Source: Bacillota bacterium
GTDB lineage: Bacteria > Bacillota > Clostridia > Lachnospirales > Lachnospiraceae
DNA length: 8,087 nucleotides
Assembly: GCA_023409835.1 (NCBI GenBank)
Contig: JAEYQV010000005.1
Span: 1-8,087, forward strand
Direction: 5' to 3'
Part shown: positions 1-5,469 of the stretch, piece after piece
Position numbering within the stretch: the first letter of the stretch is position 1
Layout: the number at the start of each line of letters is the position of its first letter
Translations under genes and position numbers: made by a program
Notes under the pieces: generated by a model
The model's input: the letters and a program-made list of their open reading frames with translations, nothing else
What the model was told of the DNA's origin: nothing
Database searches by the model: none

Positions 1-970
1 TCCCATTGATATATAGGGTAGCGGGACGAACTGCTTCGTAATCTGCATAGCCGGCCTGGGCTGCCAGCGTCTGGAACAGTTCATCACGGATAAAGCCGAA
101 GCCATTATCATTCCCGCTGTTTCGCAGTACAAGACGATTGAAGGCATTTGCCGGTTTACCGTTATAGGTCAGCTTTGACGGGAAGAATTCATACCGTAGC
201 TTATTATTCTCCTTATCATAATCCTTCCGGGTATATATCTTAAGTGATTTCTGGAGGCTGGCTCTGGACCATCCGCCATAAACCCGGATTCCTGCTGCCT
301 GTGAAGCGATTCCGGTACCGTCCGGCTCGATTACCTCAAGGTATACCTCCCGCTCACTTTCTCTGCCGCGAAGATTATAATTCGCCGGAGCCGGAGGATC
401 GATCTTTTCCCCCGGATGCTCCTTAATGTAGTCTTCCCTCAGCTTACCCTCCACCATAATACCGTATTCATAGTCATATAGATTATATGGGTCCGTCGTT
501 ATTGAGAATACCATCGTGTCATACCGGTCTTCGATATTATCCCCGATAAAGTAAGTATGTACAATCGTATCCGACTGGCTTCCATCCTCGTAGAAGGCCT
601 TTGCCTTGACACTTACCACCTTGACTTCTTCCCCAGCATGGAGGCTGATCGGCTTCTCATAAAGCATCTGGTATTCGTCCGGGTCTGTACCATCGATTGT
701 ATAATATATCTTACCCTGAGAACCACCCAGGATCTCCAGGTCGATATCACCTGAATAGAAGGAGTCGGTCAAAGAGAAACTGATACTCTCTCCCCTACTG
801 ACCTCTTCCTTATCACCTTCCTCCTTAGCTTTCTCTGCCGATGATTTGCTCTCGGCCGGAGCTCCTTTTCTTATCTTCTCGGTCTCTGCGGCATTCTCCT
901 TCTTACAGCCTGACATACAGAACAGTACTGCAATCATCAGCAGCAGATACCTTGTTAATTTGGTTTTCAT
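1..970 (-). CDS. CotH-domain lipoprotein, N-terminal part (truncated by window edge)
   Basis: I translated 323 codons from an ATG at 970; the frame stays open to the left edge, so the C-terminus is missing. Residues 1-22 are a lipoprotein signal: Lys/Arg start, hydrophobic core and an M-S-G-C lipobox with Cys22 as the likely lipidated residue. A charged linker follows (about 23-60). Residues 75-141 resemble the chitobiase/hexosaminidase C-terminal fold (YYTIDGTDPDEY, then KAKAFYEDGSQSD). From about 152 the protein matches the CotH family: SITTDPYNLYDYEYGIMV, IRVYGGWSRASLQKSLKIY, LVLRNSGND and RDELFQTLA. CotH proteins are kinase-like; Bacillus CotH phosphorylates spore coat proteins, while many clostridial members are cell-surface proteins of unknown substrate. 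The catalytic half lies outside the window, so activity cannot be judged. The start is supported by a GAGGGGG ribosome binding site at 981-987. It appears to be expressed from its own promoter. Confidence 0.88.
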   Translation of the reverse strand, partial: MKTKLTRYLLLMIAVLFCMSGCKKENAAETEKIRKGAPAESKSSAEKAKEEGDKEEVSRGESISFSLTDSFYSGDIDLEILGGSQGKIYYTIDGTDPDEYQMLYEKPISLHAGEEVKVVSVKAKAFYEDGSQSDTIVHTYFIGDNIEDRYDTMVFSITTDPYNLYDYEYGIMVEGKLREDYIKEHPGEKIDPPAPANYNLRGRESEREVYLEVIEPDGTGIASQAAGIRVYGGWSRASLQKSLKIYTRKDYDKENNKLRYEFFPSKLTYNGKPANAFNRLVLRNSGNDNGFGFIRDELFQTLAAQAGYADYEAVRPATLYING

Positions 971-1030
971 GATGTATTATCCCCCTCAACTAAATATGGA
1001 TCCTAGCCCCTCTTCTACCGGATTTTCTCT

Positions 1031-1058
1031 ATTATAATACAGATTACAATAATATGAA
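1031..1058 (-). promoter_or_regulatory. Promoter of the CotH lipoprotein gene
   Basis: On the minus strand, a perfect TATAAT (1031-1036) lies 16 bp from TTCATA (1053-1058), a 4/6 match to the -35 consensus. The predicted transcript starts near 1024 and leaves a leader of about 54 nt before the ATG at 970. The spacer and -35 region contain ATATTATTGTAAT (1043-1055, minus), which recurs in the next gene's promoter. Confidence 0.5.
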
Positions 1059-1180
1059 ATGTAATATTTTTCTGATTTTATTGCTGATTATTGTAAGTTA
1101 TTGCTAAAGGATAATCGTAGATCGTGAATGATAGGTAGGTCTGCTGAAAATGACAGACAGGAAGCCTTCTGCTGCGGACA

Positions 1181-1262
1181 TGAAAAATCCGGGTCCTTAT
1201 GAAAATGCATTCTTAAGTCGGAGGCAATCCAACCTAAGGATATCCTTTCATTCAGACCCGGA
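1181..1262 (-). terminator. Probable terminator of the Big_2 protein gene, oversized hairpin
   Basis: Read on the minus strand downstream of the stop at 1279, TCCGGGTC (1262-1255) pairs perfectly with GACCCGGA (1195-1188). An inner ATGAAA/TTTCAT stem follows after small bulges. The 3' arm runs straight into five Ts (1187-1183). The loop of roughly 35-40 nt is long for an intrinsic terminator and contains the palindrome AAGGATATCCTT (1236-1247). The rest of the 971-1278 gap holds only the CotH promoter; I see no gene in it. Confidence 0.5.
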
Positions 1263-1278
1263 AGCTACTGTCGCTTTA

Positions 1279-2124
1279 TTATTCTACAACCGCGATGGAG
1301 TTAACCATATATTCTGCAATATCCTTGAGACCCAGAGCTTTACCGTCCCCGATATCGGTTGTGATCAATACTATTAAGTAATTATCAATAGGCAATGCAT
1401 AGATGACCTGAGCCATTGTTCCTTCCATTCCCTGTACAGAAAAACTCAGAGTATACTCCATAACAAGTGCCGAACCCAAAGCAGCCTTGAACTCGCTGGT
1501 CTTAATCTCCGATATTGTAACATCAACACCAAGATTCAGCTGTTCCACAAGGTCCTCTGCCGTGTAATTGCTCTCCAAGGTTTTCTTCGCTTCCTCAAAA
1601 TCAGGCTTGGGAACACCTGTCTCTGTGATTACAAGGCTTATATTCGAGGTTCCGGTCGCCATATCGACTGAGTTGGGGTAAAGCATGGACATGACATTAT
1701 TACCATCTTCTGACAGAACAGTATTCGTCCAATTCTCCGGATATTTGATTTTGATCTTTCCAAGTAAAGCTTCCTGTGTTTTAAAGCTGACAGCCGGCTT
1801 CTTAACAGTTACGGCGCAGCTGTATTTCTTCTTATTTACGGTTGCGGTGATGGTGGCTTTGCCTTCCTTTTTCCCGGTAACCTTGCCGGAGCCGGTAACG
1901 GTAGCAACCTTCTTATCACTCGATGTCCAGGTTACCTTGGCTTTCGTGCCGGTTATTTGTAAGGTCGCTGATTTGCCTACCACCAGAGTCAGCTTCTTCT
2001 TATTCAGCTTCACGGTTGCCGCTTCCGCTACAGCTGTTGTATGGAATGGCAATATTGACGGTGACAGGATGGTAAGAACCATCATAAGAGCCATTACTTT
2101 ACATAATCGTTTCAAATGCTTCAT
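1279..2124 (-). CDS. Secreted Big_2 (bacterial Ig-like) protein with uncharacterised C-terminal domain
   Basis: This 281-residue protein has a classical Sec signal peptide: basic KHLKRLCK, a hydrophobic stretch at about 9-27 and a likely cleavage after AVAEAA (about 36). Residues 37-108 form one Ig-like Big_2 domain, recognisable from KLNKKKLTLVVGKSATL, VTWTSSDKKVATV, GKVTGKKEGKATITAT and a final AVTVK strand. These domains usually mediate adhesion or act as spacers on surface proteins. Residues about 115-281 form a separate alpha/beta domain, opening with IKIKYPENWTNTV. That pattern recalls PsbP/DcrB-like lipid- or ligand-binding folds, but this is a weak inference. There is no LPXTG motif, SLH repeat or second membrane segment, so the product is probably released or held loosely. 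The start has a GGGAGG ribosome binding site at 2130-2135, 5 nt from the ATG. It lies in the same direction as the CotH gene, but the terminator and promoter between them suggest separate transcripts. Confidence 0.85.
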   Translation of the reverse strand: MKHLKRLCKVMALMMVLTILSPSILPFHTTAVAEAATVKLNKKKLTLVVGKSATLQITGTKAKVTWTSSDKKVATVTGSGKVTGKKEGKATITATVNKKKYSCAVTVKKPAVSFKTQEALLGKIKIKYPENWTNTVLSEDGNNVMSMLYPNSVDMATGTSNISLVITETGVPKPDFEEAKKTLESNYTAEDLVEQLNLGVDVTISEIKTSEFKAALGSALVMEYTLSFSVQGMEGTMAQVIYALPIDNYLIVLITTDIGDGKALGLKDIAEYMVNSIAVVE

Positions 2125-2152
2125 AGATTCCTCCCTGCTAATTAGTACATTT

Positions 2153-2181
2153 ATTATAAAACAAAATTACAATAATATCCA
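2153..2181 (-). promoter_or_regulatory. Promoter of the Big_2 protein gene
   Basis: On the minus strand, TGGATA (2176-2181) and a perfect TATAAT (2153-2158) are separated by 17 bp. The region includes ATATTATTGTAAT (2166-2178), identical to the core in the CotH gene promoter. The predicted transcript starts near 2146, giving a leader of about 20 nt. Confidence 0.55.
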
Positions 2182-2222
2182 GTCCAAATATTATATTAAC
2201 AAGAAGATTTTAAAAATATGAA

Positions 2223-2251
2223 TTGACGGTTCACTTTTTATGGCATATAAT
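2223..2251 (+). promoter_or_regulatory. Promoter of the tetR-type regulator gene
   Basis: TTGACG (2223-2228) is followed, after exactly 17 bp, by a perfect TATAAT (2246-2251). This is among the best sigma-A-type promoters in the window. Transcription should start near 2258, right at the edge of the inverted repeat at 2260-2273, so a bound repressor would cover the start site. Confidence 0.75.
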
Positions 2252-2259
2252 GTATTTAC

Positions 2260-2273
2260 CTACCAGTTGGTAG
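2260..2273 (+). promoter_or_regulatory. Probable TetR-family operator 1
   Basis: CTACCA-GT-TGGTAG is an inverted repeat with perfect 6-bp arms. It sits just downstream of the -10 box and about 29 nt before the regulator's start codon. The same CTACC-N4-GGTAG arrangement recurs at 2997-3012 before the reductase gene. Its position, over the transcription start, fits autorepression, which is usual for this regulator family. Binding is inferred, not shown. Confidence 0.72.
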
Positions 2274-2301
2274 ATTATTATAATGATATGGGAGACTACA
2301 C

Positions 2302-2895
2302 ATGGGAAACGGTTCTGCAACAAAAGAAAGAATTCTTCAGACAGCGCTCCGCAGCTTTGCTGAGAATGGCTATGAAGGTGCCCGGATGGAGAAGCTGGCT
2401 GCTGAGGTCGGTATTAATAAAGCCTCCCTTTATTTTCATTTCAAAAGTAAGGAGGATATCTTCCGTGCACTCTTTCAGCAGATACTTCTGGAATATATGG
2501 ATGCTTTACAGGCCATTCTGTCAGAGACGAAGGGTCTCCCAACGAAGCAGCGCCTAATATCTATCTATGAAAATTATTTGGAATATAATGATAATAATAT
2601 CCGTATGGATTTCTGGAATAGAATCTATTACTTTCCGCCGCAGTTGATGAGAGACGAGATTATAAAGAGCACCCTTGATGTGGAAAGCTCCTTTATTCAT
2701 GCGCTTGCCGTAATTATGGAAGAAGGAATCAGAAGGAAGGAGCTCCGGGCCTTGAATGCGGAGCATATGGCAAAGTCCTATTACTATGTATTAACCTGTA
2801 TCGGCTTATCTACGGACCTGATGGATAAGGCTGCAAGCCGAACGGAGATGGAGGATTGCTTCCGCATCTTCTGGGAGGGTGTGAAAGTTAGCTAG
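2302..2895 (+). CDS. TetR/AcrR-family transcriptional regulator
   Basis: This 197-residue protein has the family's typical size. Residues about 8-54 are the TetR_N DNA-binding domain: KERILQTALRSFAENGYEGA, then MEKLAAEVGINKASLYFHFKSKEDIF, with the recognition helix around INKASLYFHF (38-47). The rest (about 55-197) is all-helical and divergent, as expected for the ligand-binding and dimerisation domain; the ligand cannot be read from sequence. The ATG at 2302 is preceded by GGGAG (2290-2294) at a spacing of 7 nt. Matching inverted repeats in front of this gene and of the aldo/keto reductase downstream suggest it represses both and is released by a small molecule, perhaps the reductase's substrate. 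The gene pair is in the same direction with a 144-nt gap that contains a weak hairpin and the second operator. Confidence 0.92.
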   Translation: MGNGSATKERILQTALRSFAENGYEGARMEKLAAEVGINKASLYFHFKSKEDIFRALFQQILLEYMDALQAILSETKGLPTKQRLISIYENYLEYNDNNIRMDFWNRIYYFPPQLMRDEIIKSTLDVESSFIHALAVIMEEGIRRKELRALNAEHMAKSYYYVLTCIGLSTDLMDKAASRTEMEDCFRIFWEGVKVS

Positions 2896-2910
2896 TACTC
2901 CCATTTTCTC

Positions 2911-2947
2911 AGTGTGATAATTGCTTTTATTTTCACACTTTCTTTCA
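2911..2947 (+). terminator. Weak candidate terminator after the tetR-type gene
   Basis: AGTGTGA (2911-2917) pairs with TCACACT (2933-2939). The stem can be extended by three inner pairs after one mismatch. A T-rich but interrupted tail (TTCTTTC) follows. If functional it would partly separate the regulator transcript from the reductase gene. The AT-rich stem makes it weak. Confidence 0.35.
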
Positions 2948-2996
2948 TTACCACCCTTTGATTGAATTCGTGCCGTTGTTTTTTTTCATGATTTAT

Positions 2997-3012
2997 CCTA
3001 CCAAACGGTAGG
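2997..3012 (+). promoter_or_regulatory. Probable TetR-family operator 2, before the aldo/keto reductase gene
   Basis: CCTACC-AAAC-GGTAGG is an inverted repeat with perfect 6-bp arms. It ends 27 nt before the reductase start codon and 14 nt before its ribosome binding site. It shares the CTACC-N4-GGTAG core with the site at 2260-2273. I found no confident -35/-10 pair here; TATCCT at 2994-2999 overlaps the operator and might be a poor -10 box. The repeat itself is unambiguous; the assignment to the adjacent regulator is inference. Confidence 0.75.
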
Positions 3013-3039
3013 TTGTTTAAATTATAAGGAGGTTATTCT

Positions 3040-4029
3040 ATGGAACGAAGAAAACTTGGAAGATCAGGAATTGAAGTAAGTCCTATGGGACTTGGCTGCT
3101 GGGCAATCGGTGGGCAATTCTATATGGACGGAAGGATTGACGGCTATGGCCAGGTGGAGGATGAGGAATCCATTCGTGCGATCCATGCAGCTATGGAGCT
3201 TGGCATCAACTTTCTCGACACCGCTGACGCTTACGGAATCGGACATAGTGAGAAGGTAATCGGAAGGGCTCTGGAGGAGAGAAGAAACCAGATCGTAATC
3301 GCCACTAAATTTGGTTATCTCGGGAATGAAGCAACGAAAACACTGCAGGGCTATAATGTAACTCCGGCTTATATTGAGCGAGCCTGCGATGCATCCCTTA
3401 GAAGGCTCAAAACAGATTATATCGATCTGTATCAGCTGCACGTCTGGGAAGTTAGCATTTCTGAGCTGGACTCTATCCTCGAGACTCTGGATCGACTTGT
3501 GGATAAGGGCAAGATTCGGACTTATGGCTGGAGTACGGACCTGCTCGGAGGTGCTAAGCTGTTCTCGGAAAGCAAGAACTGCAGTACCATCGAGCATAGC
3601 CTGAATATTATTGAGGATTCTAAAAAACTGCTGGAGCTCTGTGAAGCCAGGAACCTGGCAAGCATCAACCGGAGCCCTTTGGGGATGGGCCTGTTAAGCG
3701 GTAAATTTAATCAGACCTCTACCTTGAATAAGGAGGACGTAAGAGGTGCCGGGCATGCCTGGACGGAGCCGCTGTTCCGCGACGGAAAACCGACACCGGA
3801 GGCCTTACGCTATCTGGACTCCGCCCGGGACATTCTGACCAGTGAAGGTAGAACCTTAGCCCAGGGTGCACTGTCCTGGATCTGGGCTAAGAGTGGCTGT
3901 ACCATCCCGATTCCCGGCTTCAAGAACGTCAAGCAGGTGGAGGAGAATGCCAAAGCCATGGAATTCGGGCCTTTATCCCCGAAGCAGATGCTGGAGCTGG
4001 AGAAGGTCTTAAGTACATTAAGATCATAG
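3040..4029 (+). CDS. Aldo/keto reductase
   Basis: This 329-residue, full-length (alpha/beta)8-barrel oxidoreductase should use NAD(P)H to reduce an aldehyde or ketone in the cytoplasm. Family landmarks occur in order: MERRKLGRSGIEVSPMGLGC at the N-terminus; NFLDTADAYG with catalytic Asp60 and Tyr65; ATKFG with catalytic Lys90; DYIDLYQLHVW with His134. SPLGMGLLSGKF (212-223) and IPIPGFKNVKQVEEN (289-303) follow, the latter belonging to the cofactor-binding end. All four catalytic tetrad residues are present. The motif set is closer to the YajO/IolS-like general group than to steroid-type members, but the substrate cannot be named. The ATG at 3040 has an excellent AAGGAGG site (3026-3032) at 7-nt spacing. 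The TetR-family gene upstream and the operator at 2997-3012 suggest expression induced by a reactive carbonyl, quinone or other ligand. Confidence 0.93.
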   Translation: MERRKLGRSGIEVSPMGLGCWAIGGQFYMDGRIDGYGQVEDEESIRAIHAAMELGINFLDTADAYGIGHSEKVIGRALEERRNQIVIATKFGYLGNEATKTLQGYNVTPAYIERACDASLRRLKTDYIDLYQLHVWEVSISELDSILETLDRLVDKGKIRTYGWSTDLLGGAKLFSESKNCSTIEHSLNIIEDSKKLLELCEARNLASINRSPLGMGLLSGKFNQTSTLNKEDVRGAGHAWTEPLFRDGKPTPEALRYLDSARDILTSEGRTLAQGALSWIWAKSGCTIPIPGFKNVKQVEENAKAMEFGPLSPKQMLELEKVLSTLRS

Positions 4030-4073
4030 GACTGAATTGGCATTGAGTATAACCAGGTACCTCCATAGCATTA

Positions 4074-4116
4074 GGAAAGCCCCGGAGCGCATTTTTTCTG
4101 CACTCTAGGGCTTTCC
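4074..4116 (+). terminator. Stem-loop between converging genes, possible shared terminator
   Basis: GGAAAGCCC (4074-4082) pairs perfectly with GGGCTTTCC (4108-4116). Further pairing inside the loop (GAG/CTC and GC/GC around a mismatch) extends the stem. It lies 45 nt after the reductase stop and is in the right place to end transcripts from both sides. No T-run follows on either strand, since the run of six Ts is in the loop, so intrinsic termination is uncertain. Confidence 0.45.
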
Positions 4117-4123
4117 GTATATT

Positions 4124-4206
4124 ATGGATTTTATGGTTTTATGGATTTTACGGATTTTATAGTTTATGGACTTTATAGATTCTATGATTCCTATGGATTT
4201 CTACGG
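4124..4206 (+). repeat. Degenerate 9-nt tandem repeat (ATGGATTTT)
   Basis: About nine consecutive units of 7-10 nt resemble ATGGATTTT: ATGGATTTT, ATGGTTTT, ATGGATTTT, ACGGATTTT, ATAGTTT, ATGGACTTT, ATAGATTCT, ATGATTCCT, ATGGATTTCT, then a partial ACGG. Divergence rises towards the right. The array lies between the hairpin at 4074-4116 and the 3' end of the DUF368 gene and is not inside a credible reading frame. The rest of the 4030-4258 gap holds nothing else I recognise. Confidence 0.75.
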
Positions 4207-4258
4207 TTAAGCTGTACCTCCATTATCAGATGCATCTCTGTTCTCCAATTACATTCTA

Positions 4259-5131
4259 TCAGTCATTCGAAAATCTGGACAGGGATATAATACCCAGATA
4301 GCCCAGGATGAACGTAATGATTGATATTATGGCGGATACAGTCCACCAGGTGACACCTGCATTGTCCGGCACTGCCGGTATAATCTTATCCTTAAAGATT
4401 TCTGAGGTGGAGCCCAGGACAAAGCCAATGATTAAGCAGTAGGTCTGATGCGGGAATTTATTCATTGTCCATTCAATGGGCTTTGTAATCAGGAAGATAC
4501 CGATCACTGTCGAGATGCCCAGAATTCCGATATATACCACATTAAACTCCGTTATCGCTGCTATCATCGTATCATACATACCAAGCACCAGCAGCATATG
4601 GGAGGTACTGATACCGGGAAGCACCAGCGCTAAAGCAATGATGATACCGGTTACCAAGACCATTGCATAATGGGCAAATCCCGTTCCGCTTCCGATATCA
4701 AAATTACCCGTCGGTATAAAACCGATGGATATAACCAAAACCAGCCCCACGAGGAAGTAGATTGCGGAGGAAACCTTTAGCTTCTCTTCCTTGGTCTTCT
4801 TATAAAGAGCAGGAATCCCCCCTATAACAGCTCCCAGGAAGAAGAAGGATACGGGAAGCGGGAATTGATCCAGCAGCCAGCGGATAACAAAGGCGAGACT
4901 GCCGATTCCCAACCCGGAGCCTAAGCAAAATTTTAAGAGAAATATAGTGTTACCCTTAATATCCTTCATGAAATTACTGATCGAGCTGATCAGCTTATCA
5001 TAGATACCCAGCAGGATCGCCATTGTTCCGCCGCTCACACCGGGAACACTCATAGACGAACCAATAATAAAGCCCTTTAAGATAATTTCGATATTATTTC
5101 TGAATTTATTTTTCATTCCTATCATAAACAC
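4259..5131 (-). CDS. DUF368 membrane protein, PopT-like polyprenyl-phosphate translocase candidate
   Basis: This is a very hydrophobic protein of about 285-290 residues with some eight or more membrane segments. It has the DUF368 hallmark: two related halves, each with a Pro-Gly re-entrant-type motif. These are SVPGVSGGTMAILLGIYDKLI (28-48, split here as SVPGVSGG and LLGIYDKLI) and LVLPGISTSHMLLVLGMYD (169-187). Characterised DUF368 members (PopT) return undecaprenyl phosphate across the cytoplasmic membrane for reuse in cell-wall synthesis; that role is transferred by family. The start is unclear: GTG at 5131, ATG at 5125 and ATG at 5116 are all in frame, and none has a well-placed ribosome binding site. 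ATG 5116 (MKNKFRNN, then ILKGFIIG) best fits the usual short N-terminus. The strong GAAAGGAGAG site at 5151-5160 instead serves an out-of-frame ATG at 5147. Residue numbers here count from 5131. Confidence 0.9.
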   Translation of the reverse strand: MFMIGMKNKFRNNIEIILKGFIIGSSMSVPGVSGGTMAILLGIYDKLISSISNFMKDIKGNTIFLLKFCLGSGLGIGSLAFVIRWLLDQFPLPVSFFFLGAVIGGIPALYKKTKEEKLKVSSAIYFLVGLVLVISIGFIPTGNFDIGSGTGFAHYAMVLVTGIIIALALVLPGISTSHMLLVLGMYDTMIAAITEFNVVYIGILGISTVIGIFLITKPIEWTMNKFPHQTYCLIIGFVLGSTSEIFKDKIIPAVPDNAGVTWWTVSAIISIITFILGYLGIISLSRFSND

Positions 5132-5147
5132 ACCGGATCAGGTGCAT
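5106..5147 (-). CDS. Possible 13-residue leader ORF overlapping the DUF368 gene start
   Basis: On the minus strand, ATG at 5147 is preceded by AAAGGAGAG at a spacing of about 5 nt. It encodes MHLIRCVYDRNEK and stops with TAA at 5106-5108. The frame differs from that of the DUF368 protein, whose candidate starts at 5131, 5125 and 5116 all lie inside this ORF. It could couple or regulate translation of the main gene by reinitiation. A single-base sequence error joining the two frames is also possible. Confidence 0.35.
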   Translation of the reverse strand: MHLIRCVYDRNEK

Positions 5148-5178
5148 TTACTCTCCTTTCAGCCATTTCCTGAAACAG

Positions 5179-5207
5179 ATTATAGCACATGCTATTCAAT
5201 AAGTAAA
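5179..5207 (-). promoter_or_regulatory. Promoter of the DUF368 gene
   Basis: On the minus strand, TTTACT (5202-5207) and a perfect TATAAT (5179-5184) are 17 bp apart. The -10 box is preceded by TGC, an extended -10 element. The transcript should start near 5172, about 25 nt before the leader ATG at 5147. Confidence 0.65.
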
Positions 5208-5402
5208 TTGCGTTCCTTCCGTATCAACCATAAGGAATTTTGTCTTACCGCATAATAATATTAATCCAAATTAAACCATGTTCACCATATAATTACAAAC
5301 ATGCATACAGGTAGTATTTTAAACACCTTTTATACATATTCCATGAAATCACTTTATATACCGTGCAATTAGCGGAATATTGGGGAGCTGTCCAGCATTT
5401 GG
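5208..5402. other. AT-rich divergent intergenic stretch, nothing recognised
   Basis: This stretch lies between the back-to-back promoters of the DUF368 and chemoreceptor genes. I found no open frame with a ribosome binding site, no terminator and no match to the cyclic-di-GMP riboswitch pattern that often precedes clostridial chemoreceptor genes. Confidence 0.5.
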
Positions 5403-5431
5403 TTGACATTGATACCTTTTTATTGTATTGT
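5403..5431 (+). promoter_or_regulatory. Promoter of the chemoreceptor gene
   Basis: A perfect TTGACA (5403-5408) lies 17 bp upstream of TATTGT (5426-5431), a 4/6 match to the -10 box. The start would be near 5438, with a leader of about 32 nt. I see no flagellar sigma-D type promoter, so expression looks housekeeping rather than strictly tied to the late flagellar class. Confidence 0.6.
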
Positions 5432-5469
5432 ATTAGCTACTAATTATTCACTACGGAGGATACCTATAT

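Noticed and set aside
1150..1377. 75-codon plus-strand frame in the gap before the Big_2 gene end
   Set aside because: No ribosome binding site or recognisable domain; it overlaps the terminator hairpin and the 3' end of the opposite-strand gene.
1685..2221. 178-codon plus-strand open frame antisense to the Big_2 gene
   Set aside because: It lies almost wholly opposite a convincing signal-peptide and Ig-domain gene, has no ribosome binding site, and its hydrophobic Val/Phe/Leu-rich product mirrors the Lys/Thr-rich sense protein.
3013..3028. TATAAG just before the reductase ribosome binding site as a -10 box
   Set aside because: It would start the transcript inside or after the ribosome binding site, and no -35 element lies at a suitable distance.
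3064..3597. 177-codon minus-strand open frame inside the aldo/keto reductase gene
   Set aside because: The plus-strand frame has all catalytic motifs and an ideal ribosome binding site; the antisense product shows no recognisable domain.
5208..5469. Possible cyclic-di-GMP riboswitch before the chemoreceptor gene
   Set aside because: None of the conserved GEMM segments is present, and the promoter at 5403-5431 leaves only about 32 nt of leader.
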